In this document: piece after piece, positions 12,612 to 21,900 of the stretch
Numbering within the stretch: the first letter of the stretch is position 1
Layout: every line of letters starts with the position of its first letter
NCBI RefSeq assembly: GCF_002335805.1
Contig: NZ_NISU01000001.1
Coordinates: 3,170,079-3,234,078, forward strand
Source of the DNA: Bacillus sp. FJAT-45350
GTDB lineage: Bacteria; Bacillota; Bacilli; Bacillales; NISU01
Direction: 5' to 3'
Length of the DNA stretch: 64,000 nucleotides
The notes under the pieces: model-generated
Databases searched by the model: none
What the model was told of the DNA's origin: nothing
The model's input: only the letters and a program-made list of their open reading frames with translations
Position numbers and translations under genes: made by a program

Positions 12612-13331
12612 TTAGTTTGGCGTTGTTAGTTCATTTTCATTTGTGTAGTGGCGTAAGATTCCTTCGTAGATAGACGCTGCAACCTTTTGCTGATACTCCT
12701 TCGTCCCCAGTAATTCAGCTTCTTTTACATTAGATAGAAAACCAACCTCAACTAATACCCCAGGAATTTGTGCATTCTTAATCAAATAGACATTCCCAAT
12801 TGGCTTCGCATATCGATTTGTATTTTCAAGATTACGCTTAATCTCCTCTTGAACGAATTTGGCCAAACGACCATTCTCCTCCATCGTTCGATTATAAAAT
12901 GTTTGAGCACCACTCCACTTTGCCGACGGAATCGCATTTAAATGAACACTAACAAACATATCCGCATCTGAATCATTCACTAAGCTCACTCTTCGCTTTA
13001 GATCTTGCACCTTCCGTTCACGAACACGCTTTACACTATCATCGGCTAAATCCCTGTCCTCCTCTCGTGTCATAAGGACTAAGGCACCGGCTTCCTGTAA
13101 ATAGTCCCTTAGCTGAAGGGAAATATCTAGAGTCACATCCTTCTCTAACAAACCTGCTTTTGAACTGGCTCCTCCGTCTATTCCTCCATGACCAGGATCT
13201 AAAACAATTACCTTACCAGACAGAGGCAACTGCCAACCTGCTGAATCATCACTAATAAATTGAAACTGGATAATAAATAATAGTCCTACAACACAAAGAG
13301 CAAAAGCTCCTCCTTTTACCCACTTTATCAC
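12612..13331 (-). CDS. cwlD: N-acetylmuramoyl-L-alanine amidase CwlD (spore cortex)
   Basis: A 239-aa Amidase_3 protein that removes peptide from muramic acid so that muramic-delta-lactam can form in the spore cortex. An N-terminal hydrophobic segment (about residues 8-27) acts as signal/anchor. The catalytic zinc residues are in VLDPGHGGIDGGA, the later Glu in LLEKDVTLDI, FVSVHLNA and VLVEVGFLSN. The GTG start has AGGAGGGG 8 bases upstream. Between ybaK and salA, as in B. subtilis. Confidence 0.95.
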   Translation of the reverse strand: MIKWVKGGAFALCVVGLLFIIQFQFISDDSAGWQLPLSGKVIVLDPGHGGIDGGASSKAGLLEKDVTLDISLQLRDYLQEAGALVLMTREEDRDLADDSVKRVRERKVQDLKRRVSLVNDSDADMFVSVHLNAIPSAKWSGAQTFYNRTMEENGRLAKFVQEEIKRNLENTNRYAKPIGNVYLIKNAQIPGVLVEVGFLSNVKEAELLGTKEYQQKVAASIYEGILRHYTNENELTTPN

Positions 13332-13461
13332 GTCTTTTCCCCTCCTAATCCTATTCCCTTTATGTATATTGGGACAAGGAGAGAATTATGTGAAAAAGTA
13401 ACCTAACTAGGAGTGAAAAGTAGAGCTGCAAGAAGGAAGCCTAAGAGGACTACCTTCTCTC

Positions 13462-13899
13462 TTAATGTAAGCGAAGCCGATAGCGCTCTTTTCCTTTGTA
13501 AAACCCTTTATCCCACCACTCTTCCACAAACATGTCTACTGCGATATAGAGTGAATCCATTGATAATTCATTTGGAGACATCCAGCCATTTAACAAATCG
13601 AATAATTGAAGTCTAATTTCGCGAACTTCTTCATCACATCTTTCTCTAACCATTTCCTTTGTTTCTCCAAAATAACCGTGTCTACTATATTCAGCTCCTA
13701 CCAAGTAGGCATCAATCGCCATATCAATACACGGATCAATTAAAAACGGGTGGGTCAAGAATTGAAAAGGAAATAATGTTTCAAAATGTTCCTGAACATT
13801 TTTTCTTACTTCGGTTAAAGAAATTTCTCGAAGCACCTTTCTTTCAAAAGACCAACGCTTTTCTCTTTGCTTTTCTGAAAAAGTTGTAATCACTGCCAT
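13462..13899 (-). CDS. ybaK: YbaK family protein (DUF2521)
   Basis: A 145-aa protein matching the uncharacterised Bacillus YbaK family: EKQREKRWSFERKVLREISL at the start, LIDPCIDMAIDAYLVGAEYSRHGYF in the middle and MFVEEWWDKGFYKGKERYRLRLH at the end. No enzymatic motif is visible. The ATG at 13899 follows GAGGTGA closely. It is the first gene downstream of rpsI in B. subtilis; here it has been separated from rpsI by the island and the intron. Confidence 0.85.
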   Translation of the reverse strand: MAVITTFSEKQREKRWSFERKVLREISLTEVRKNVQEHFETLFPFQFLTHPFLIDPCIDMAIDAYLVGAEYSRHGYFGETKEMVRERCDEEVREIRLQLFDLLNGWMSPNELSMDSLYIAVDMFVEEWWDKGFYKGKERYRLRLH

Positions 13900-14174
13900 C
13901 TCGCTCACCTCAATTTCTTGTTTTTTTTAGTATCTATACAATAAGCTAAGCTCATGCAGTGGAATTACTGTACAATCTCACCAATGAAGAATTTGGATAG
14001 GAAATAAGTGTAGTCTGATTGCTTTTCGCTATTATCTTAATTAGACTTGTCCTAATACTCTGCGAACAATAAGTCCAACTCTATAATAAATACACTGTTG
14101 TAGGCATACATTAATTAGAAGTGGTCAATTTGTTTATTATCCAAATAAATGTATTTTATAGTTTCCTAAACCAC

Positions 14175-16039
14175 ATCGAGTAGGAGGATAATCATTATTT
14201 GATTATCCGACCTCTCACACCACCGTACGTACGGATCCGTATACGGCGGTTCAATTTCATACTAAGCATGTACTTTCTTATAGTGTTCAACACAGGAGAT
14301 TAGTCCAAACTTGGCTAGTCTCTTGTTTGTAATTGTCGTAGTTAGTATCCACGAGTAGGCGGTGCGGACGGCACCTTTACTTGTATGGCTATATTTGTAG
14401 GCAGTGTATTTGTCCATTCCCAATTTAATTAAGTTCTTTCTGCGGTTCTTAGCTGTTTTCCATTTCTTCCAGATACACGTCCTTAACCGAACTCTTGTAT
14501 GGCAATCTATATTACCTAACAGCTTTTTCATATAACCAATCTTGAAGTAGTTAACCCATCCCCGTATGACCTGATTGATTCGTTCAACCTGATACTTCGT
14601 ATCGACACTCCAATTTTTCCGAGTTAGCTGTTTCAGTTTGAACTTGAAGTTTTCTACCGACTTCTGATGTGGTTTTGCTTTATACAAACCCGCTTGATAA
14701 TCTTTAAAGAAACCAAAGCCAAGAAACTTCATGTTAGGGTCACTTGGTCTTGTCACTTTCGTTTTTGTGGCATTGACAATCAACCCTAGATTCTCTTCTA
14801 TAAACTTTGTCACTGACCTCATCACACGCTTCGCTGACATCTCACTTTTAACCATAATGATACAATCATCTGCATATCTGACGAAGCGGAGACCTCGTTT
14901 TTCAAGTTCCAGGTCCAATTCGTTGAGCATGATATTGCTTAGTAATGGCGATAAGTTTCCTCCTTGAGGAGTTCCTATGACTGTTTCTTTATAATCTTCA
15001 TCAATTTGTACGCCACTTACTAGGAATTTACGAATAAGTGAAATAACATCTCCATCATGTACCGTTCTTGATACTAGATTCATCAGTCTGTCGTGATTTA
15101 CCGTGTCAAAGAAGCGTTCTAAGTCAATATCCACAATCCAATCATGACCTTCGTTTAGAAACTCTAGAGCTTGTAGGATAGCCATTTCCGCATATCGTTT
15201 TGGTCTAAATCCATAGCTATATTCACTAAATTTCTTATCAAACATAGGTGTGAGTACTTGAGCAATCGCTTGTTGAATCACTCTATCTTTAACTGTAGGG
15301 ATACCTAACAGTCGTACACCACCATTTGGTTTAGGAATTTCGACCCTTAATACAGGGTGAGGTTGGTATTTTCTTTGACGAATTTGAGAGATGATTTCAT
15401 CCTTATGTAGCGCCATATATCCCGCTAGTTCATCCACAGTCACACCATCGACACCGGCTGCTCCCTTATTTCTTTTCACCTGCTTAAATGCAAGATTAAG
15501 ATTATCTCTATCCAGTATCTTGTCTAGTAGTTTTTCTTCATACATGCTTGTTACTTCCCTTCTGTCTCGTAAAGTCGGTATCCACTTTTCCGCATGATGC
15601 CAGTGGTCTATTTCCGCTTCCAATCGAGATTTCTATAACGATGAAATTGTTCAGCCCTTCGCTCCATCTAACTTTCATTAGATATCCTCACTACTACGAC
15701 TTCTGCTGACTTCTCACTACCCAGTTTTGTATCACTACAAAATTTTGGTGTAGACCAGTGAGACCTCCCCAGTTAAGGTGCGAACTCTTTCCCTCCATCT
15801 ATCTGCCATATATACACCGTGTGATTGTTAAAAGTAGCTATTGGATTTTGACTTCTTTTGCAGTCTTGTCCTCACACGTCGCCTCCTATATGATTTCTGT
15901 TCGTCAGACCGGAGATTTGCCTCGAGCTTCCTTCAGATTCCACGTCACCATGGACACCCTTGCTTTTGGCTATGTGCTTACCGCTACAAGGTCGCACTCG
16001 GGACTTTCACCCGTTAGAGTTCGCCCATGCTGGGCGAAC
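14175..16039 (-). mobile_element. Group IIC intron (complete, about 1.87 kb)
   Basis: The 5' end is GTTCGCCCAGCATGGGCGAA followed by AACGGGTGAAAGTCCCGAG, a typical group II 5' region. The 3' end has a domain V hairpin at about 14188-14252 (ACCGCCGTA pairing with TACGGTGGT), then GTGAGAGG and a domain VI ending in CTACTCGAT. Between them is one reverse transcriptase ORF. The 5' splice point falls immediately after the T-run of an rpsI-like terminator hairpin, the insertion habit of class C introns. Boundaries are by comparison with the class and may be off by a base or two. Confidence 0.88.
14262..15623 (-). CDS. ltrA: Group II intron reverse transcriptase/maturase (class C)
   Basis: An RT/maturase of 453 aa from a TTG at 15623, or 427 aa from the ATG at 15545. 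The RT domain (about residues 45-310) shows NKGAAGVDGVTVDEL, IPKPNGGVRLLGIPTVKDRV, SYGFRPKRYAEMA, GTPQGGNLSPLLSNIMLNEL and the catalytic YADD (250-253). The maturase/X domain (about 330-445) has WVNYFKIG and WKKWKTAKNRRKNLIKLGM. There is no C-terminal HNH endonuclease, as expected for class C. The protein splices its own intron and primes mobility. No frameshift is seen, so the intron may be active. Confidence 0.94.
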   Translation of the reverse strand: MEAEIDHWHHAEKWIPTLRDRREVTSMYEEKLLDKILDRDNLNLAFKQVKRNKGAAGVDGVTVDELAGYMALHKDEIISQIRQRKYQPHPVLRVEIPKPNGGVRLLGIPTVKDRVIQQAIAQVLTPMFDKKFSEYSYGFRPKRYAEMAILQALEFLNEGHDWIVDIDLERFFDTVNHDRLMNLVSRTVHDGDVISLIRKFLVSGVQIDEDYKETVIGTPQGGNLSPLLSNIMLNELDLELEKRGLRFVRYADDCIIMVKSEMSAKRVMRSVTKFIEENLGLIVNATKTKVTRPSDPNMKFLGFGFFKDYQAGLYKAKPHQKSVENFKFKLKQLTRKNWSVDTKYQVERINQVIRGWVNYFKIGYMKKLLGNIDCHTRVRLRTCIWKKWKTAKNRRKNLIKLGMDKYTAYKYSHTSKGAVRTAYSWILTTTITNKRLAKFGLISCVEHYKKVHA

Positions 16040-16074
16040 AAAAAAAGACTCCCAATCGAAATTGATTGAGAGCC
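16040..16074 (-). terminator. rpsI: Host rpsI terminator (left copy), interrupted by the intron
   Basis: On the minus strand GGCTCTCAATCAATTTCGATT closes on itself and runs into GGGAGTC plus seven T. The group II intron starts at the base after the T-run. It differs in the loop from the copy beside intact rpsI at 34428-34463 and is probably the original chromosomal terminator. Confidence 0.8.
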
Positions 16075-16088
16075 TTGAAACGTAGATA

Positions 16089-16145
16089 TTAACGTTTTGA
16101 GAACTGAGGTGCACGACGTGCTGCTTTAAGACCGTATTTTTTACG
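16089..16145 (-). repeat. Left attachment site, 57-bp copy of the rpsI 3' end
   Basis: Identical over 57 bases to 34480-34536; similarity continues for a few bases on both sides with scattered differences. It reads as the S9 C-terminus ([10 protein letters not shown] and stop) with no rpsI body attached. Together with the right copy it defines the product of site-specific integration. Confidence 0.92.
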
Positions 16146-16266
16146 TTCTTTGATTTATCTATTATATATGAAGAAACTAGGAATAAAATGATTTGCGAAA
16201 AGCCTTATTACATAGGGCTTTTTTGCATTTAATAAAAAATGGATAATATACCCTTATATATGTTTC

Positions 16267-16284
16267 GTGGTCAGAATGTGGTCA
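16267..16284. repeat. Arm-type direct repeats, left end
   Basis: Two GTGGTCA copies (16267-16273 and 16278-16284), 11 bases apart, followed by AAAAAATATTT. The right end has four copies, one followed by the same A/T tract. They probably bind the N-terminal arm domain of the integrase. The rest of 16146-16312 holds no gene that I can see. Confidence 0.65.
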
Positions 16285-16312
16285 AAAAATATTTTTGCTT
16301 TTTTTAATGTAA

Positions 16313-17335
16313 TCAATTATTGTCGTTAATTGCACTTTGTTCATTCGTATATGAGTCAAAATGTTTAGAGTCAGGAACCAAGTCTAAATTTATATTGTCT
16401 AAGAGATTATACTTCTTTATAAGAGGTAAGAACTTTTTACCATGTTTACTTATTCCATTATAAAGTAAAAGCACTAATTCGAATGATGAAAGCTGAGCTT
16501 TTAATATCCCAAGGTATTCTTTTTTCTCTTTATACAAAAGGTTTGCCTCGTCTACAAACTTTACTATTCTATACATGTTTCTAAAATAATGTCCAATATA
16601 AATTTGATTCTTATCAAAGAAAGCTTCATAAATTTCTTCAACTTTAGTATGAGGATTTTCCTTCAATCTGTAAGTTAAATTTTCATATGCTATCTGAAAA
16701 TATTCTCGTCCATTATAATTAATTACAACTTCTGTAACTGTTTGATCATAACTCATCGAACTGAATTGGCTTTTTTTCTTTTTGTAAATAATAGAGTTAA
16801 CTAGATCATTGTGAATAGCAATCATATTAAAAAATGTACTTTCAAACCTTTGTAAATTCATGGTCTCACTCTGTTCTTTAAAGACCATTCGAGTTTCCTT
16901 CAATTCTTTCCTTTGCAGCTCTAGCTCTACTCTCTGTAGCCCGAGCTCTTCTTTTTGCATACGATTTGCTGAGTAAAGTAATATTAAGGCTGCCATAGAA
17001 AGGAACGGAGCTGCTGTCTGCGCATATTCTGTTCCTTTGGTTCCATTTACAAATATCGGTAATAAAATACCAATAGCGACAAAGGAAAATGCCAGCAGTT
17101 CAGCTGAAGAGATTTTTCTATTCTCTTTTTTCCTTATTACTTTCTCCTTCCCCTTTTTTAATACTAAGAAGGTTAAAAAAACACCCATTAAAATCCCGAT
17201 TAGTCCACTAATTATGATAAATGGAAAAGGATTTAAGTAATTAACCTTATCTATCTGCTTACTAATTATTGTTCCTATAATTTGTCGTTCAGAGCTTATC
17301 CAAAGAAAAATAAAGTTGCTTACTAAAGTAATCAA
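16313..17335 (-). CDS. Putative phage abortive infection protein (putAbiC-type)
   Basis: A 340-aa membrane-anchored protein. Three hydrophobic segments (about residues 36-58, 79-98 and 106-122) are followed by a coiled coil (about 124-160, rich in LQRVELELQRKELKE) and a cytoplasmic domain. That domain has RFESTFFNMIAIHNDLV, IGHYFRNMYRIVKFVDE and ILKAQLSSFELVLLLYNGIS, the signature of the putAbiC family (related to lactococcal AbiC). Family members are thought to stop phage growth by killing or arresting infected cells; the biochemical activity is not known. The start is TTG with AAGGAG 8 bases upstream. It is the outermost gene of the island, next to the left attachment site. Confidence 0.78.
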   Translation of the reverse strand: MITLVSNFIFLWISSERQIIGTIISKQIDKVNYLNPFPFIIISGLIGILMGVFLTFLVLKKGKEKVIRKKENRKISSAELLAFSFVAIGILLPIFVNGTKGTEYAQTAAPFLSMAALILLYSANRMQKEELGLQRVELELQRKELKETRMVFKEQSETMNLQRFESTFFNMIAIHNDLVNSIIYKKKKSQFSSMSYDQTVTEVVINYNGREYFQIAYENLTYRLKENPHTKVEEIYEAFFDKNQIYIGHYFRNMYRIVKFVDEANLLYKEKKEYLGILKAQLSSFELVLLLYNGISKHGKKFLPLIKKYNLLDNINLDLVPDSKHFDSYTNEQSAINDNN

Positions 17336-17452
17336 ATGACTTACTCCTTAATTTCGCTTTACGTCTGGAAGTATCTCCTAACGTTGACCTAGTTTACAAA
17401 TCCCTTTAACTGGATTATCATTTAAAATTAAAAGGAACAAGGAGGAAATTAA

Positions 17453-17662
17453 ATGTCAAACATAATAAAACGAATAAACATTTTTGTAAATTATGTTTTA
17501 ATATTGTCATTCCTCTACTTTATCTGTATAAAGGGTATTTTGTTCATACTAAATTCATTTCACGTATCGGTTTCACTTTCTGAAGCTATTTTTATAATAG
17601 TTACGTTAATTATTACTTTACTTATTATAGGGTTTAAATATATAAAGGTTTCAGTTTTTTAA
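17453..17662 (+). CDS. Small two-helix membrane protein (69 aa), function unknown
   Basis: A 69-aa protein with two predicted membrane helices (about residues 12-34 and 44-62) and almost no soluble part. I recognise no family. It is probably real: AAGGAGGAAATTAA precedes the ATG, and it is the only gene between two defence-type genes. It is divergent from the putAbiC gene and convergent with the PUA/EVE-like gene. A role as a companion, toxin-like or immunity-like peptide can only be guessed. Confidence 0.65.
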   Translation: MSNIIKRINIFVNYVLILSFLYFICIKGILFILNSFHVSVSLSEAIFIIVTLIITLLIIGFKYIKVSVF

Positions 17663-17687
17663 TTCTATTTGGAGTCTGAACCTTTTT
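17645..17687. terminator. Terminator shared by the convergent 69-aa and EVE-like genes
   Basis: AAAGGTTTCAG and CTGAACCTTT pair with a single bulge and are followed on the plus strand by a T-run. The hairpin overlaps both stop codons, which are only two bases apart. Confidence 0.6.
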
Positions 17688-18684
17688 TAGTGGTTTCTAG
17701 ATTCAGTCCAGGAGCCTTCATTTTAATTTTTTTTGAAAGTTGTTGAACTTCTTCCGTATGCTGCTTTAATTCTGATTGGTTATTTTCCTTAACACCAAGG
17801 TTATTCCTTTTTAAAATATCAAACAAAGGCTCGTTGGTCATTTTAAAACCTAAAAACTTTACTTCTCCACCGAGTAAAACTTGTTTTATAAATAGAGAAA
17901 TCAAAAAAAGTCGTAATGCAGCATTTTCAGAAGCCATTAACAGCCAATCCCCAATAGACTGAAGTCTAATTTTAGACTCAAAATGTAAGTTAACTTCATC
18001 TTTAAATAAAATTCTATTGGTTTCGTCAGGTATATTTACAAATTTCTGAAGTTCACTGTATGATAAGTCTTTATCTAATTTAACATTAAAAATTGAATGA
18101 AGTACATTACCCTTGATATACAAACTATTTAACGTTTTATCAATATATAATCCATAATCAGTAGCGTTAGAAATAGTATGGTGAGATTGCATCATTGAGA
18201 ATAACTTTGGATCTAGTTGTTTTCGGTAAACTTTTTCAAGCCACATTACATTCCTACGTCTTCTATAAGGACAAGCACCCATATCTATTTCTGTTTCAGA
18301 AATATCAGCTAGGTATTCTTCACCTTCAATTACGCCAAAATGAATTGTTTCAGATTTTTCGCTTGGGATCATTATAATGTCACCTATTTTCATTTCTAAC
18401 CGAAATCTCTTTAGTGTGCCATATATATGCCCTGCACTACTCTTTTCTGGATATAAACTCTCAATAATTTCAATTGCCTTCTCTTTATCGTCCAATGTGA
18501 AATTACTATCATCTTTAACTTTATCCCAGCCAATTGCAACATAATTTTCATTCGAAAACTCCTCAAACCATAATCCACTATCGGTTCGGACTAACCAGTA
18601 TTTTCTATCGCTTGGTATTTTAGGTATTTCAAAATCTAACCCTATCTTTTCTGATAATTCATCAATTGTCTTTTTTAAATCCAT
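17665..18684 (-). CDS. PUA/EVE-like domain protein, probable defence factor
   Basis: A 339-aa soluble protein. The N-terminal half (about residues 25-175) has KYWLVRTDSGLWFEEFSNEN, YVAIGWDKV, KIGDIIMIPSEKSETIHFGVI and RRRRNVMWLEKV. This pattern is found in PUA/EVE-like modules at the front of Mrr-type modification-dependent nucleases, where the fold reads modified bases. No nuclease domain follows. Instead there is a mixed region and a hydrophobic segment (about 255-275, LRLFLISLFIKQVLLGGEVKF), then a charged tail. It may sense modified phage DNA or a nucleotide signal and act through the membrane; that is inference. The ATG has GGAGGAG 7 bases upstream. Confidence 0.55.
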   Translation of the reverse strand: MDLKKTIDELSEKIGLDFEIPKIPSDRKYWLVRTDSGLWFEEFSNENYVAIGWDKVKDDSNFTLDDKEKAIEIIESLYPEKSSAGHIYGTLKRFRLEMKIGDIIMIPSEKSETIHFGVIEGEEYLADISETEIDMGACPYRRRRNVMWLEKVYRKQLDPKLFSMMQSHHTISNATDYGLYIDKTLNSLYIKGNVLHSIFNVKLDKDLSYSELQKFVNIPDETNRILFKDEVNLHFESKIRLQSIGDWLLMASENAALRLFLISLFIKQVLLGGEVKFLGFKMTNEPLFDILKRNNLGVKENNQSELKQHTEEVQQLSKKIKMKAPGLNLETTKKGSDSK

Positions 18685-18801
18685 TTACTAACTCCTCCAA
18701 AATATCTTGTCCAACTTAATTCGACAAAGAAGACAATATACCTCCTTTTTAGGTGGTGGTACCCAATTGTATATATTAAGGTAAAAGAATTAAGTATAAA
18801 A

Positions 18802-18866
18802 AAAGACCCCCAACAATTTGCTGAGAGCCTAATAGCGAACGTTTTAAAGGTGCACAACGAGCAGCT
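18802..18866 (-). repeat. Third, degenerate copy of the rpsI 3' end and terminator (internal att relic)
   Basis: On the minus strand the sequence reads GCTGCTCGTTGTGCACCT (compare GCAGCACGTCGTGCACCT in rpsI), then AAAACGTT, AGGCTCTCA and GGGGGTCTTTTTTT, all in the same order and orientation as the end of rpsI and its terminator. About six bases are missing from the coding part and the frame runs on past the old stop. It divides the island into a 2.7-kb left part and a 15.6-kb right part. Confidence 0.82.
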
Positions 18867-18916
18867 AATTAATGGACTACAAATAATTATTCAACATAAT
18901 GTTAATATTTCTCAAT

Positions 18917-21900
18917 TTATTCTCCTAATTCTAATGTTGGTAAGCTATTGATTAAATTAACCGTTTGAATAGATACATTAATAATACGAAGTAATAAATT
19001 AAAAATATACTTCTCATCATCCGAAATATCATTTGGATCATCTTTTATTCCTGATTTCTTATCTATCGTTACTTGATATTGCTCCATAATCCATTGAATT
19101 GCAGGCTTTCCATTAACAATATAATCATAAGCTTTTTCAGGGATATCTTTAATTGTAATATCTTTATTAAAAATAATAGTATCAATTACTCCCTTTTTAG
19201 GGTGTTTCATTTTTGTTACTTTGTATGAAGGGTTAACTTTCACTTCAATTGTTACCCCTTTAAATACTGGAACCGTTTCATAATTAACATGTAATTCAAC
19301 GAGTTTTTTACCGACTTCAATAAACTTATTTCTGTTTTTTAAATTCGGTATCCGTGGGAAGCCTTTTACTAAATCACTTGCGTATTTAGTTCTGTATTCC
19401 ATGGAATGGAGCACTCCATAAACTAAATAGAAAACTTCATCTAAATTCAATTTATGTTGTTTAAGTAATACTTCGGAAATATTAGGAACAATACCAAAAG
19501 AATCTTTTCCCGCATACATTGGAAATCCTTTACCGTTATGAATTAATTGGAAATTAGGAATCAGATCCGTAGCTATACAAGAAAAATCTTTTTTCGAACC
19601 TTGACCCTGTAGATATAGAACATTCCCCATATTTTTATAAATATGCTGGTATCTACTAGGCATTTCAATTATCCCTTTATCATAAAAAAGCCATTTCTTT
19701 GTATATGGTCGATGCATAAACAAGATCATATTATTATCGTTTAGCTCAATTTTCTGTCCCTTTTGAAATTTCTGCGTTAATCCTCTACTCCATTTAATAA
19801 AACTTTCAGATTTATTTACTTTCTCAATTCGTTCATTTGGATCCTTGACCTTTGCTAATCTTTTTAACTCGTCATTATAGTTTACAACCATACGATGAGC
19901 ATTTTCTTTTACTCTTTCTTTTGAAAATCCTGCAACCCAAACATCCCTTGCAGGATTGACGCCAGTATACTGATCTAAGAATACTCCATTTTCTCTTTCA
20001 ACATTATCGATAAACGGGATAAAAGATCCATATGATTCATCTCGTTGATCAATCCAGTCGTTATTCTTATCTGGAATAATCTTTGTCCATTTAATATTTG
20101 TAATCGAACCATATTCACTTATCACTTGTAATTTTTGTTCTCTGCTTAGATAATCACCAATATCATGATAAAAGATTTCATGATTCCCTGAACCATCTTT
20201 TACTAAAATGGTGATTGCATTAGGAGTACGGCTTCCATGCCCGAACACATTTCCGCCCTCCATTCGTCTTTGTTCTCCTTGAGTTCGCTTAGCGTCCCCA
20301 CGAAGATTAAAAACATATAAATAATTGAATTCCTCAAGCCAGCATTTTCTTAGTCCGTCTGCACTTTGACTATCAATAAATCCTGCATTTGTAATAAAGG
20401 CTATAATACCTTTATCCCCAACTCTATCTGAAGCCCATCTAAACGCTTTAATATAGCTATCACTCAAACTCTTTTTCAATCTGGCTTTGGATTGTTTTGA
20501 ATATGTGTTTTCAATTCTCTCTTCTAGAAGCAGATAATCGATATTTTGATTATTATTATTTACACTTGATTGCCCTACAGAATATGGTGGATTACCAATT
20601 ATTGCAAAAATAGATTCATCTTGCTGCTTTTTTAATCGTTCATTATTTTCATCAAATAGCTCATCTATAAACGAATCCGTATGTTTTTCAGTGCTTTCGA
20701 AGGTATCTGTTAAAACGATACCTTCGAACGGCTTATAGCTTCCTTTCATAATTGAATGGAAAGTTTCTTCGATATTAATTGCAGCAATATAGTAGCTTAA
20801 CAGTATAATCTCATTCGCATGGAGCTCTTGTGTGTACTTACGTAACAAATCTTCTTTTGAAATTAACCCACTCTGTAATAAGCGCACAATAAACGTACCT
20901 GTTCCAGTAAATGGGTCAAGGATATGAACACCCTCATCGCTTATTGACTTATCAAAGTGTTTCCTCAACACTTCATCTACAGAACGAATAATAAAATCTA
21001 CAACTTCTACTGGAGTAAATACTATTCCTAAGCGCTCTGTGGTTTCCTTAAAACCTACTTTAAAAAACTTATCATACAGCTGGATGATGATTTCCTGCTT
21101 TGCTTTAAGATTATCAACACCATCTGCACGAACACGCACACTCTCATAGAATCCTTCTAAGCGCTTTTGTTCTTTCTCAAGCCCACTTTCATCCATAACT
21201 TTCAAGACAGCGTCCATAGCTCTTGAAACAGGGTTATTGTTTACAAAACTATAGGAACTAAATAATGCTTCAAATACAGGCCTAGTAATCAAATGTTGGG
21301 CTAACATTTCAATTGCTTGTTGGTCAGAAATAGCACCGTTAATATTATGACGTAGTCCTGAAACAAACTTTTGAAATGCTATATACGCATCACTGCTCGA
21401 ATCTTCTAACATCACACGAATACGCATCATATGTTGCTGTGCAATGTCTGCAACATCCTTTGACCAGTCTTCCCAATAGCGAACATTACCAACTTTCTTT
21501 ACGATTTTACCGTATATGGCATGTTCAAGTTCAGACCATTCCTCTTCAAACACAAGTGGTATTTGTTCATCTCCATGAGTTTGGGTCAAATATTCTTCTG
21601 GTGCTTCCCCAACTCCAACAACCTGAAGTTGATTTGGTTTGTTTTTGTTTAGTTCTAACTTATTAATTGTTGCATCAAAACGCTCGTCTAACGATCTTAA
21701 AGCATTTAAGACTTCCCAAACAACTCGATATTTTTCATTCTTATCTAATACTACATTTGGATCTACACCAGCTGCGATACCAATAGGTAAAATTACATAT
21801 CCGTAATCTTTTCCGTCTGCTTTACGCATTACACGACCTACCGCTTGTGCAATATCAATTTTTGATTTGCGCGGTTTTAAAAACATTACTGCATCTAAAT

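Noticed and set aside
14126-14133. A single GTGGTCAA next to the intron 3' end as another arm site
   Set aside because: One isolated copy outside the island, without the repeat spacing seen at the ends; probably chance.
15758-16069. A 103-codon plus-strand frame opposite the 5' region of the intron
   Set aside because: It lies in the structured, non-coding ribozyme part of the group II intron, antisense, and crosses the rpsI terminator.
18675-18857. A 60-codon minus-strand frame between the EVE-like and type ISP genes
   Set aside because: No ribosome-binding site; it runs out of the degenerate rpsI end, which explains the residue of coding pattern.
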